64,000 nt of DNA from Tolypeutes matacus (taxonomy: Eukaryota > Chordata > Mammalia > Cingulata > Chlamyphoridae). Of this stretch, positions 24,735 to 36,292 are shown piece after piece. A program made the translations under genes and the position numbers. The notes under the pieces are model-generated. The model worked only from the letters and a program-made list of their open reading frames with translations. It made no database searches and had not been told where the DNA came from. The DNA is taken from contig JAKSZT010054215.1 of NCBI GenBank assembly GCA_026826555.1, forward strand, positions 23,761,232-23,825,231. The letters are read 5' to 3'. Each line of letters starts with the position of its first letter. The stretch's first letter is position 1.

Positions 24735-25560
24735 TCTTTTTTTGCTTTATAAATACTTTATAAGTTTTTTGGAACTGAGATTTTTTACTTAACATATTGA
24801 TAAGATTCTTCCATACTATTGCTTGTCACTGTAGGTCATTAATATTGATTAAAGTATAGTAATATCCCACTCTGTAATACAACAGTTCATTCGTCCACTC
24901 TCCTGTTAATGGACATTTGTGTTGATGTCAGATTTTTACTGTTATGAATAATGCACTATGTGTCTTTGGTTGGACATGTGCAAAAGCTGTTCTTAGATAA
25001 ATATCTAGTAGTGGAATTGCCTAAAGAATGTGAATGTTCAATTTTAAGAAATAATGCTGAACTATTTTCCACAGTGATTGCACCAATTTACACTCATGTA
25101 AGTGGTAAATAAGAGATCCAGAGGTACTACACCCTCTCCAACATTTGGTATTGTTAGTTTCAGATTCTGCAATATAAATGATATAAATTGGTATCTAATT
25201 AAGATATTATTACACTTGCCTGATCAGTAATGACGAACATCTTTTCATGTATTTAGTGGACATACACGTTTCCTCTTCTATAATATGCCTGTTCATGTCT
25301 TTTGCCCATTTTACTATGAATACTTTGATATTTATTAATAATTTGTAGGGCTTCATTACATATTCTTAATACTAAATATTTATTGTGGTATTGCAAATAT
25401 CTTCACCAATCTGAACTTGCCTTTTCATTATCTCTAAGGTTTGTTTAATTAACATTTCTTAATTTTAATTTAAGCAAAGGTATTAATATTTTATAATAAA
25501 TATTTTCTGTATTGTTTAAGCAACCTTTTCTTATGTCAAGGCATAAAAGATATTCACTAT
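24735..25560 (-). mobile_element. L1M 3' UTR, antisense
   Basis: Plus-strand text such as 'ttttccacagtgattgcacc', 'aatttacactcatgtaag', 'acaccctctccaacattt' and 'tcatgtcttttgcccattt' is the classic antisense 3' region of old L1M elements. No ORF. Confidence 0.85.
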
Positions 25561-25569
25561 TCTTTTTTT

Positions 25570-25748
25570 ATTAAGGTTTCCAGATTTTTAAAACTTTTTA
25601 TTGTTGTAACATATATACAACTCAATATTTCCCATTTTAACTACTTCCAACGGTACAACTCAGTGGTATTAATTACATTCACAATATTGTGCTCCCATCA
25701 CCAAACTTAAGTTCTAAATTCATTTAGAAACATTTTTGTATAAGGTAC
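25570..25748 (-). mobile_element. L1M 3' end (different subfamily), antisense
   Basis: 'tttttattgttgtaacatat' followed by 'acaactcagtggtattaatt' and 'gtgctcccatcaccaaac' is the antisense 3' end of an L1MA/L1MB-type element, probably the 3' terminus of the L1 that continues after the LTR insertion at 25,749. Confidence 0.75.
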
Positions 25749-26317
25749 TGTGGCAGTTTGAGATTATTTATGAATCCCAAAAAGAGAGATTATGTTTGTA
25801 AACTCATCTATTTCTCTGGGTATGATACCCTTTGAATGCATTAGATTCAGCTGGCATGTCTTGATTAAATCACCCACTAAGATTAGGGTGGCGATTTGAC
25901 CACGTCAGAAGGGTATGACTCAGATTGAGTCCCCACCCCCTTGATGGGCTGATATAAACAGACACTCAAGAAGAGACATGGAAGAGGAAAGAACTTGGTG
26001 ATTTAGGTCCTGCCATGTGACAGAAAGAAGGAGGCCCAAACAGCTAAAGCCCCGGAAAGGGAGATGAGCCATTTGCCTGATAGTTTGCAACCGAAGAGAA
26101 CAGAGCAGCTGAGCAGCTGAGAAGGTCCGAGAGACCAGGCAGAGATCACCTGCCATCTTGCTTCAACACGTGGCAACAGACTTTGCTGAGAAAGCAGCCT
26201 TGAGTTGGACTCTTTAGGGCCTTGTAACTATAAGTTCTCACCCCAAATAAATACCCTTTATAAAAGCCAACAGATTTCTGATACTTTTCATCAGCACCCC
26301 TTTGGCTGACTAATACA
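25749..26317 (+). mobile_element. Solo LTR A, xenarthran MaLR/ERVL-like
   Basis: A 569-bp element starting TGTGGCAGTTTGAG and ending CTGACTAATACA, so with the TG...CA ends of an LTR. An AATAAA signal ('ccccaaataaatacc') lies at about 26,245. The flanking 5-mers are 'ggtac' and 'ggttc', a TSD with one mismatch. Same family as the two LTRs near 46.2-47.0 kb. No internal coding region is attached. Confidence 0.8.
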
Positions 26318-29300
26318 GGTTCCTTTTTCCAAATGAAAAACATGCCCTGACTTTTTCCACTGATCTGAATTGCCACTTTTATCAAGTTCCAAATTTCTAT
26401 ACATTCCTATGTGTATTCCAGGATTCTATTCTATTCTACTAGTCTTTTTGCATTCACCAATGCTGATAACCACACTGTCATAATGGCTATAGCTTCATAA
26501 GCCCTGATATCTGGTCGGGCACATCTCCCTTTCTCCCTTCAGGAGTGCCATGGTTATATTTAACTTTTTGTTCTCTCATATAAAATTTAGAATAATTTTA
26601 TTAAATTTTCTTGAAAATTCATTTGGGGACTTCATTGGAATTGTTGGAATTGCATTGAATCTATAGATCAATATTGAGAATATTGATAACTTTGCAATAA
26701 TAACTCTTCCTATTGATAAATATAGTATATGTGTTCATTTGTTGAGGTTTCCTGTAGTATCTGTTAATGAAAGTTTATAATTTCCTGTGGAAGTTTTGCT
26801 CATGGTTTGTTAGATTTATTTCTAGGTGTGTGGTATTCTCTGACCATATTGGAAATGGTGTCTTGTCTTTTTTTCCCCCTGAGATGGCTCCCTCATCTGT
26901 TTGCTTGTTGTTTTTGCTCATTGTTTTACACTCATTGTCTGCTTGTTGTTTTTGCTCATCATCTGCTCTTTGCTCTTTTGCTCGCTGTCTGCTCATTGTC
27001 TGCCTGATTTTTCTTTAGGAGGCACCAGGAACTGAACCTGGGACCTCCCATGTGGGAGGAAGGCACCCAACTGCTTCAACCACATCCGCTCCCTGCTTGT
27101 TTTGTTTTTGGTCATTGTCTGTTCATTGTTTGCTCGTCTTGCTTGTTGTTTTCGCTCATTGTTTTTGCTCCTCATCTGCTCATTGTCTGTTTGCTTTTTC
27201 TGTAGGAGGCACCGGGACCTCCCATGTGGGAGGTGGGTGCCCAACTGTTTGAGCCACATCTGCTCCCCCATGTCTTGTCTAGTTTTTTGTTGTGTGTTTA
27301 TAAAAATGCAAATGAATTTGTAGAATAATCTTGCTAAACTCTCCAATTATTTTTAATAATATGCTTATAAATTGTTTTGGGTTTTCTGTGTTAGTAATCA
27401 TATTGTTGTACATAAAATTTTACTTCTTTTCTTTCCAATCATTAATCATTTTTTGTTGTTTTATTTCACTGATAGGACCTCCACTACAATGTTGAATAGA
27501 AATAGTGGCATCCTTTTCTCATTTCAAATAGTGAATCTGCTTTGTGTTCTTGGAATAAACTGCACTTGATCATGATATATAATTATTTTTCATATTGTTG
27601 AATTGAATTGTCTGTTAATATCTTTTTAAAGATTTGTGCATCTATATTCATAAAAGATAATGTCCTATAATTTTCTTTTTGTGAACTGTCTTTATCTGGT
27701 TTTGGTATCAGAGAAATACAGGCTTCATAACATGAATTGGGAAATGTTCCTTCCTCTTCTATTTTCTGAAAATAGAAATGTGTAGAAGTCATGTTAATTC
27801 TTCCTTAAACATTTAGTAGAATTCTCCAGTAATACCATTTGTGCCTGGAGAGTTCTTTTGGGAGCAGTGTTTTAATTGCAAATTCAATTTCATTAATAGT
27901 TATAGTGCTAGTTAAATTTTCTGTCTCATATTGGGTGAGTTGTGGCAGTTTGTGTTTTTCAAGAAATTGGTCATTTCATCTAGGTTGTCAAATTTATGTG
28001 TATAGAGTTGGTCATAGTATTTCCTTATCTTTTTGATGTCTGCAGGATCTGTAGTGATATCTCCTGTTTATTCCTAATAATAGAAATTAATGTCTTCTCT
28101 CTTTTTTTTTCTTTATCAGTCTTGCTAGAATATTGCCAAAATTTTATTGGCAATTGGTTTTCAAAAAATCAACTCTGTTTCATTGATTTTCTATATCGCT
28201 TTTTTGTATTCAATTTTGTTGATTTCTGTGTTTATCTTTATTATTTCCTTCCTTCTGCATGCTTTGGGTTTATTTTGCTCTTCTTTTTCTAGGTTCCTGA
28301 GGTGGAAGCTTAGATTATTGATTTGACATGTTTCCTCTTTTCTAATGTAAGCATTTAGTGCTATACATTTCCCTCTCCACCCATTTTAGCTGTATTTCAT
28401 GGTTTTTGATGTTGTGCTTTCATTTCCATTACATTCAATGTATTTGCTTAAATTTCTTTTGTGAGTTCCCCTTTGACCCATGGATTATTGTAGAGTCTGT
28501 TGTTTAGTTTCCAAGGGTTTGGAGATTTTCCTGTTATCTTTGTGTTATTGTTCTCAAGTTTGATTCCATTGTGATCAAGAACACAATCTGTATGATTTCA
28601 CTTTTATTGAATTTGATGAGGTTTGTTTAATGGTCCCAGATATGGTCTATCTTGGTATTAGTTTTGTGGATGCTTGAAAAGAATGTTCATTCTTCTTTTG
28701 CTGGGTGGAGTGTTCTATAAATGTCAATTATATCCTGTTGGTTCATGCTGTTGTTGAGTTCTTCTATGTACTTACTGATTTTCTGTCTAATTCTATCATT
28801 TATTGAGGAAGGGCTGTTGAAGTCTCCAAATTTAATTGTAGATTTATATATTTCTTCTTTACGTTTTTACTTCACATATTTTGCAGCTCTATTGTTTGAT
28901 GCATATACATTTAAGATTATTATATCTTCTTAGTGAATTGAACCTTTCTTTTTGGTAATTTTATTTATACTGAAGTCTACCTAATCTGATTAATTTTTGC
29001 ATGGTATTTTTTTCCCATCCTTTACTTCCAACCTGGCTATATCATTATATATGATGTAAGTTTCTGGTAGAGATGTTTTTTTAACACACCCTGAGAATCT
29101 CTGACTTTTAATTGGTGTATATAGACCATTCACATTTAATGTAATTATCGATATGTTAGGACTTAATCCACTATTTTTTTTTTTTTTTTTGTCTTTGCTT
29201 TTTGTTTGTTCTCTCTTTTTCATTTCTTTGTTTTCTATTTATGGCCTTACTGTGGGTTACTTGAACTTTTTTAAAAAATCATTTTGATTTATTTAGAGTG

Positions 29301-31020
29301 TTTTTTAGTGTATTCCTTTATACACTTTATACCTTTTTAGTGGTTGCTCCAGTTATTATATCAAATATAATTATAACCTATGATAGTCTACTGGTATTGT
29401 CATTTTACCAGTATATGTGCCTTTACCATCCCCCATTTAAAGATTGTCTTAAATATTTCTTCTACATTCATTTAGAACCATACCAGACAATTTTATAATT
29501 TTTGTTTCAACCATAAAAGATAATTTAGAAAACTTAAGGAAATATGTTATATTCACCCATATTTTTCTTACTGTTTTCTTTCTTCCTTTTGATGTTCTGA
29601 GTTTCCTTCCTTTGTTTTCTTTCTGTTTATTCCTTTAGCCTTTGTTTAAGGGTTAGTTTCTTAGTTTTCCTTCATCTGAGAATGTCTTGATTTCTGCTTC
29701 ATTCATAAAGGATATTTTTACTGGATATAAGATTCTGGGTTGACTGTTCTTTTTCTTTCAGCACTTCTGGCTGCTATGGTTTCTGATGAGAAATACCTTG
29801 CTATTTTAATTGCTTTTCTCCTCATAGTTAAGATGTCATTTATCTCTTGCTTCTTTCAATAATTTATCCTTTGGTTTTAGTTTTCAGAAGCTTGACTACA
29901 ATGTGTGTTGGTTTGGCTGTCTTTGGACTTATTCTCTGTTTGAAGTTTTCTCAGCTTCTTAAATCTGTAGTTTTATATCTTTCACCAAATTTGGAAAGTT
30001 TTCAGTCATTATTTCTTTTCAGCCCTATTCACTTTCCCCTCTCCTTCCAGTAAATCAATAAGATGAATGCTAGCTCCTTTGCTATAGTCACATAAGTCCT
30101 TGAAATTCTATTCTCTTTGCTGTCTTTTTATTTCTGGACTATTTTCTCTATGTTGTTCAGATTTAGCCATTCCTATTGTCCCATTGTCCAAGCCACTAAT
30201 TATTTTTTCTCTCTCTTCTCCATTCTGATGTTGAGCCCATTCATTCAGTTTTTATTTTGGTTACAGTATTTTGTAGCTCCAGAATTTTCATTTGGTTCTC
30301 CTTTACATCCTCTCTTTCTTTACTGAGACTTTCTATCTTTTCATTTGTTTCCAGTGTGTTCTTAATTGCTCATTGAAGCATTTTTACAATGGTTACTTTG
30401 CAATCTTTTCTGAGTAATTTTACCATCCCTGTAATCTCAGTTTTGGAATCTATTGATTGCCTTTTATCATTCCGTTGAGATCTTCCTGGTTCTCAGTATG
30501 GTGAGTGATTTTTAACTGAAACTTGGACATTTGGGGTATAATGTTAGGAGACTCTGGATATTATTTAAATTCTGTTTTAGTTGGCTTCTTGTGACACTAC
30601 TCTGTCACTGTCTCAAGACACTCATCTCTTAACTGCCAAATCAGTGTAGAAGTCTGGATTCCTTATTTGGGACTGTTGACACCTGAAGGGTGGAGTTTAT
30701 TGATATTGCTGAGTATGGATGGTAGGTCCAGCTCTCCACCAACCTCCACTAATATACTAGCAGAAAGAAGTAGTAGTGTTTCATTACTGCTTCCCTTATG
30801 GCCTCCACTGTCACCAAGGTGGAGGGTGACCTAATTACTAATTACCACTAGGTCTTCTCTGACACCACCCAACCAGGGATGGGAAGAGTATCTCATTCTG
30901 CCAGGTAGGGGTAGAAGTCCAGGCTCTCTACCTGGTCTCCAGTGATACCACAGGGGAAGGGAGCCTCATAACTGCCTGATAAGGATAAAAATCTAAGGTC
31001 TTTATTTGGCCTTGGATGAC
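26318..31020 (-). mobile_element. L1 ORF2 through 5' UTR, antisense, broken
   Basis: Continuous antisense L1: ORF2 C-terminal and reverse-transcriptase region (26,330-28,120), endonuclease region (28,120-29,200), ORF1-type region (29,600-30,450) and 5' UTR-like sequence to about 31,020. Minus-strand peptides such as '[18 protein letters not shown]' at 27.7 kb match the L1 reverse transcriptase. Stops and frameshifts are frequent. A DAS-SINE interrupts it at 26,869-27,270. A dead copy. Confidence 0.88.
26869..27270 (-). mobile_element. DAS-SINE, long two-unit form, antisense
   Basis: TSD 'tgtcttgtct' at 26,859-26,868 and 27,271-27,280. Two heads appear in reverse: 'gggacctcccatgtgggag' with 'ccacatccgctccc' (about 27,040-27,095), and the same pattern again at 27,215-27,268. 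The spacers consist of 'ttgctcattgtctgc' repeats. ORFs on both strands here are artefacts. Confidence 0.93.
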
Positions 31021-31784
31021 ATCCCCCCAGCATAAATTTTCAATTTTTTTCTTTATATATGTTAAGGTCACTTTTTGAGGTGAATACATGTTGAAATTGA
31101 TACATATTCTTGATAAAGTTAATATTTTATCACTGTTAGTGGCCCTTCTCATCCTTAATAATATATTCTTTTAATCTTATAGTCTATTTAATGAGATATT
31201 AATATAACTACACAGAATTTCTTTTGATTATTCACCTGTTTGGTTTTTTCCCTAACTTTTTACTTTCAACCTTTTTGTAACCTGATGCCTTAAGTTTGTC
31301 CCTTGGAAACAGCATAATTCTGGATTTTTCCCAATCTGTCAATATTTTTCCTTTTATACTTTTATAGTTATTTCAATTACTGATTTTGAACATTTTTCTA
31401 TGTATCTAATTATTTCCCACTTTTTCATTTTCTTTTAATCCTTTCATTTTCTTTTTTAAATTCAGTATCTATATTTATCTCCTAATAAGATATCCTGAGC
31501 ATATTTTTACAAACTTCAGTTTCCCTTCAACCCTCATTATGCTGATATTATATAGACTTCCATACTTTGTGAGTTATCCAGGATATATGTTCTCATTTAC
31601 ATCCATCTTAATTTTTCAAAGACAATAGCAACAACAAAAAAAAGTTACCAATGTAATCACCTTACTTCATATATCTCTTTCACCTTCTCCTGAATTTGTC
31701 TATTCTCTTCTTAAGGACTTCATCCAAAACTATTTTCAGTGAGGTCTTTGAATGGGAAGCCTTCTGAGACATGTGTATGTGAAA
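31021..31784 (-). mobile_element. Third antisense L1 fragment, endonuclease region
   Basis: 'gtggcccttctcatcctta' and 'ttggaaacagcataattctgg' echo the antisense L1 endonuclease-to-ORF1 segment already seen at 28.9-29.2 kb, so a separate L1 copy begins here. It is cut by the SINE/L1 hybrid and resumes at 32,337. Confidence 0.6.
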
Positions 31785-32336
31785 TTTTTTTTTTTAATTT
31801 ATTGAAGTATATCATTCATACATGAACATACATAAACAATAAGTGTTCAGTAAACATTGTGAACTTACAAAACAAACTTGCACAACATCATATAGGGCTT
31901 CCACACATCACCCCACCACAAATACTTTTCATTGTTGTGAAACATTTGTTAACAAATCATGAAAGTATTACTACTAACTATAGTCCATATCTTACTCCCC
32001 TATACTTTTTTTTTCAAGGACTTATTTATTTACTTTTATTCATTTTTACCACCCTCCCACCCCCATTTTTGCTGTTTCTGTGTCCAATCGCTGGGCAACT
32101 CTCTGTGTCCGTTTCCTGCCCTCACCTCTCATCCTTCTCCTCCTGTCTTCACTGGGATTCAATCCTTGGAACCTCTGATGTGGGAGAGAGGTGTCCTACC
32201 ACCTGCACCACCTTAGTTCCTGGTTTTTCTGCATGTCTCGTCTTGGCCCTCCCCTGTGTCACTCTCCTGTTATGTCATCATCTTGCTGCATGGCCTGCAT
32301 GCCTTCTATGTTTTTCTTTTTTAAATTTTTACCAGG
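31785..32336 (-). mobile_element. DAS-SINE/L1 3'-tail hybrid, 5'-truncated, antisense
   Basis: On the minus strand: DAS-SINE sequence (32,336 down to about 32,006, beginning inside the element just after the first unit) with its own short A-rich tail, then L1 3' UTR sequence (32,005 to 31,785) ending in the poly(A) seen here as the T run from 31,785. The SINE-to-L1 junction is the same as in the copy at 54,147-54,833. The 174-codon plus ORF at 31,859-32,383 is an artefact. Confidence 0.85.
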
Positions 32337-33560
32337 ATGAATGTTTTTATCAAGCCCTCATATTTGAATGGCAGTTTGGCTAGATACGAAATTCTAGGAT
32401 CTAAATTGTTTTCTTAAATATTTTAAAAATACTACTTCTTACATTTAATTATTATTTAGAAAATATGATATGAGTCTAATCTTGTTATTTCTATGTAATC
32501 TTCTTTAGAACTTTCTCTTTTTCTTTGATACTCTTTTATTATCATATACTTAAGTGTGGCTTTTCTTTATCTATCACTCTAAGAACTCTTTCCATCTGGA
32601 GTCTTTGATCTTTTATTTTAAATTTTGAGAAGTTTATTTCTTCAAATATTTTCTCTTCATTTTTATTTCCCTCTTTTATGGGACTCCTCTTATCAATACC
32701 TTATCACTATAATTTCTGTCCTCCATAGACTTTCTTTTATATTTGCTTTATCTTTGTCCTTTCTGTCTTCCTTCTAGGAATCTCCTCCAGCCTATCTTCC
32801 AATTTGCTAATTTACCTCTAAGCTGTGTTATTCAACCTTTTATCCTATTGTAGTCTTTATTTCAACTATCATATTTTCTTAATATCTCTGCTTTATTCTT
32901 TATTATATGTTCTTGTTCTTATTTTACACTAGTAGAATTTTTCTTTCCTTATCTCTTTTAGAATTTTTACTCAGCTAATTTTAAATTATGTATATGTCTT
33001 TCCAACAATTATGCTTCTGATGGAATATGTAATCCAGTGTTTGTTTTTCTTTTGAAACAGTTGTGCTCTTAAGACCTCTTATTTTGGACTGTGAACTCAC
33101 TTTCCCACAGGGTATCAACTATTCCATCAGGCAGTGAGAATGGGGCAAGGCTGTATTTCAGCCCTTGACAGCCTAATTAGCTCAGGAGATGGGGATGGGG
33201 TGAGTGGGATTTGGGGTAGAGAGTTTTTGGGTGGAGGCGTCAGAAAACCACAGTTAATAATTCTTCCCCACACAAAACAGCTCAAGTGAGGGCTTAGCTG
33301 TTTGCCCTTCCTGGGAGAGAGACTTAAGTAACACTCTGTAGAGTATAAATCACCAGCTCTGGGGTTTTGGAAGGAAAATAAAAGGGTTGGGGAAATGATC
33401 AGAGGTTAGTTAGTCAACACCTGTTTTTCCCCTCATAAGCTCAGGACTTCTGTGTTGCCCTGGTTTTATTTTTGAGGACATCTGGACTAGAGCTCTGAGA
33501 CACTGCAGGTATAATAAGGTCATGTATTGTTTGACCCAGGGCAACTCCAAAGGTCCCTTC
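32337..33560 (-). mobile_element. Antisense L1 continuation (ORF1/5' region)
   Basis: 'gccctcatatttgaatggc' and 'ttggctagatacgaaattct' continue the 31.0-31.8 kb L1 after the hybrid insertion. The later part resembles an L1M/HAL1 5' region. Frames are fully decayed. Confidence 0.65.
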
Positions 33561-33708
33561 CTATTTTATCCACCTACAGAAGAGCTGCCTCCTAGCCCAA
33601 ATAAAAAACTCACCTGTTCCGCAATCACACATATACAAGTTCAAATCATTTAGCATCATTCCAAGAATTTCTCAATTTTCTCCACATTTTGGTATTTCCC
33701 CTCTATGG

Positions 33709-33878
33709 CAATGATTCTCAAATTTGGCTAAAGATTATAATCACCTGGAGTTTTTTAAAAATCCCAATGCTCAGGCCTCAGTCCAGACTAATTAATTTAG
33801 AAGCTCTTGGGATAGTACAAAGGCATCACTTTTTAAAAACCTTTCCAAGTGATTGCAACATGTAGTTAAGGTGAAGAT
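33709..33878 (+). mobile_element. MER5-like hAT MITE
   Basis: 'caatgattctcaaatttggc', 'aatcacctggagttttttaaa' and 'ccaagtgattgcaacatgt' follow the MER5-type non-autonomous Charlie pattern. Diverged. Confidence 0.7.
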
Positions 33879-34152
33879 CTACTTGTATGTAGGAACTAGC
33901 AGTTAGGATAATTCAGTTTCTTGGTAGAAACTGAAACCATTAATGACTCTCCAAAAGCCAAATACAATAGTCCTTTCTACCTCTCCAATCTCACTGGCAT
34001 TTCCATAGCACTTGGTATTCTCTCTTGAAATTCTTTCTTCCTTTGGTTACTAGGACCACACACTGCCTTGGCTCTTGTCTAACCTTTTTGTATTGCTCCA
34101 CTCTTTTCCTTTCCTTTCATGGATGATCCTCTCTCATATTAAAACTCTGAAG

Positions 34153-34360
34153 GGTAGCGGATGTGGCTCAAGCTGTTGAGCGCATGCTTCCCACATGGGA
34201 GGTCCCAGGTTCAGTTCCCAGTGCCTTCTAAAAATAAAGAAAACAATCAACAAGCAAAACAAATGAAAAAATCAACTCAGGGGAGCCTATGTGGCTCAGT
34301 GGTTGAGCACCGGCTTCCAACACACAAGGTCTCAGGTTAAAAAAAAAAACAAAAAAAACC
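34153..34360 (+). mobile_element. DAS-SINE heterodimer in one insertion
   Basis: Two different tRNA-derived units lie head to tail: unit 1 at 34,153-34,275 ('gtagcggatgtggctcaag', 'ggttcagttccc') and unit 2 at 34,280-34,360 ('cctatgtggctcagtgg', ending 'ggtctcaggtt' plus A). One TSD, 'ctctgaag' (about 34,145-34,152 and 34,360-34,367), encloses both, so they inserted as a single dimeric molecule. Unit 2 is truncated within its B box. Confidence 0.85.
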
Positions 34361-34452
34361 TCTGAAGTTGGTTGCTTCTCAATATTTAGTCACAGTCTAT
34401 GGTAACTTCCTTCTCTCCAAAAACTCTATCAAGAAGTACATTTATAAAACTG

Positions 34453-34556
34453 TAGGGGGACGGATGTGGCTCAAATGGTTGGGCGTCCGTTTCCCATATG
34501 GAGGGACCCAGGTTCGATCCCCGGGACCTCCCGATAAAAAAAAAAAAAAAAAAAAA
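34453..34556 (+). mobile_element. DAS-type SINE, single tRNA-like unit
   Basis: TSD 'aaaactgta' before (ends 34,452) and after (34,559-34,567). Head 'gggacggatgtggctcaaa', B box 'ggttcgatccc', then a pure A tail. It keeps A and B box motifs. Confidence 0.92.
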
Positions 34557-35144
34557 GGAAAACTGTATCTCCAGCCCTAACCACTCTTTTGCTTTCCATC
34601 TATAATACAGTTCTATTTGGATGTCTTGTTGGCACCTCAAACCCAACATGTCTAAAATGGAACTCAATTTCTGCATAAAACAGCTCCCCCTTATGACTTC
34701 CTCTATTAATTCAACCACCATCTTTAGGATCATCTTTAGTTCTTCTTTTACCTCTCAGCCCATTTCCAATATTTAGTGCAACTGTTTTGTGCCATATCAT
34801 TTCTACATTCTTATTACCATCTTCAAGTTCTGATCCTAACAATTTCCTGTCTAAACTACTGAAAAAAAGCCTCCTGTTTAATCTCCCTTTCTTTGTTACT
34901 AAAATGTAACCAATACAACACTGTCAGATTATTTAATTTAGGACACAACTCCAATCATGAAATTCATAAACTTGTTCAAAAAAACATTTCAGCTTATCGC
35001 CAAATCACCACCACCACCCTCCCCCCGGCGTCAAATGCCCTTAAAAATGGTCCATGCTATCCTATCTTTCCAGTCATGTTTATGTTTGCAAATCTTTCTC
35101 CACACAGAAAAGACTTTTCTTAAGTGAGAAGAGCATAGACTTTT

Positions 35145-35581
35145 TAAAAAAGATTTATTTATTTACTTACTTTTATCCATTTTTACCTCCCACTTCCCCC
35201 CCCCCCCCCATTTTTGCTGGGCAATTCTCTGTCTCTGTTTCCTGCCCTCTCTTCTCATCCTTCTCCTTCTGTCTTCACCGGGATTCAATCCTGGGAACCT
35301 CCGATGTGGGAGAGAGGTGTCCTACCACCTGCACCACCTCAGTTTTTGTTTTTTTTTTTTTGGCACGTCTCATCTGGGCTGTCCCTTGTGTCATTCACCT
35401 GTTAGGTCATCATCTTGCTGCGTGGCTCGGCAGTGCCTGACGGCGCACCCGCTTTTGGGGCCTGGTAGCCCGCGCGCCTTCTATATTTTTCTTTACTTTT
35501 ACCAGGAAGTCCCAGGGTTTGAATCCAGGCCCCTGCATATGAGAGATGGATGCCCAACCATTTGAGCCACATCTGCCCCCC
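35145..35581 (-). mobile_element. DAS-SINE, long two-unit form, antisense
   Basis: TSD 'aagagcatagactttt' at 35,129-35,144 and 35,582-35,597. In reverse: AATA tail, a 15-C run at about 35,197 (the G tract of the element), second unit ('gggattcaatcctgggaac'), GC-rich middle and first head ('gagccacatctgcccccc'). ORFs of up to 128 codons here are artefacts. Confidence 0.95.
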
Positions 35582-35633
35582 AAGAGCATAGACTTTTGAA
35601 CCAGACATATTTGGTTTCAAATTCCAATCTGCT

Positions 35634-36027
35634 GGGAAATGGATGTGGCTCAAGCAATTGGGCTCCCATCTACCATATAGGACGCCCAGGGTTTGATTTC
35701 TGGGGCCTCCTGGTGAAAGTCAAGCTGGCCCACATGGCAAGGTGGCCCGAGCAGAGAGCTGGCCCGCATGGAGTGCTGACCTGCATGGAGAGCTAGCGCA
35801 GCAAGATGATGCAACAAAAAGAGACACAGAGGAGAGACACTAAGAGACGCAGCAGACCAGGGAGCTGAGGTGGTGCAAGAGACCAAGCACCTCTCTCCCA
35901 CTCTGGAAGGTCCCAGGATCGGTTCCAGGTGCTGCCTAAAGAGAAGACAAGCACAGAAGAATACACAGAGAGCAGACAGTGAGTGCAAAACAATAGGGGG
36001 CGGGGGGAATAAATAAATCTTTTTTAA
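35634..36027 (+). mobile_element. DAS-SINE, long two-unit form
   Basis: TSD 'aaattccaatctgct' at 35,619-35,633 and 36,028-36,042. Head 'gggaaatggatgtggctcaag', 'agatgatgcaacaaaaag' spacer, second unit near 35,858, G tract 'gggggcggggggaat' at 35,996, AATA tail. It sits only 37 bases from the previous SINE and in the opposite orientation. Confidence 0.95.
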
Positions 36028-36292
36028 AAATTCCAATCTGCTACTAACATGGATAAGTTACTATGCCAATATGAGCCTCAGTATCCATATCAAAAAAATG
36101 AAAATAAAGATAATAATATATAACTCATGAGACTGTTAAGAAGATTAAATACAGTTATGTATAAACTATAGTATTAGTATTTTTTTTAGATCCTAAACTT
36201 CCCTGTTCTCCTTTTAAGAGATAAGGAGGGGTTTTGTTTGTTTGTTTTTAAGTCAGTATAAGCAGTTGTTTCCCCTGGTAAGTTCTAGGTGA

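Larger units (their letters stand above)
33950..34995 (+). mobile_element. L2 ORF2 3' region, interrupted by DAS-SINEs
   Basis: Segments such as 'ggcacctcaaacccaacatg' (34,630) and 'aacactgtcagattattt' (34,918) are positions in the L2 ORF2 terminal region. Two SINE insertions (34,153-34,360 and 34,453-34,556) split it. ORF fragments are not functional. Confidence 0.6.
35100..36170 (+). mobile_element. MIR split by two DAS-SINEs
   Basis: With the two SINEs removed, the remaining pieces 35,100-35,144, 35,598-35,633 and 36,043-36,170 read as one MIR ('gagcatagacttttgaacc', 'aattccaatctgctactaac', 'gagactgttaagaagatt'). Confidence 0.8.

Noticed and set aside
26869..27270. Tandem 'ttgctcattgtctgc' spacers considered as a CRISPR-like array
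   Set aside because: They are the imperfect spacers of an antisense DAS-SINE; no regular repeat-spacer structure, and the genome is mammalian.
31859..32383. 174-codon plus-strand ORF
   Set aside because: It is made of antisense L1 3' UTR and antisense DAS-SINE sequence.
34453..34556. Possible tRNA gene, as A and B boxes are intact
   Set aside because: It lacks a complete cloverleaf, has an A tail and a TSD, and matches the dispersed DAS unit, so it is a SINE.
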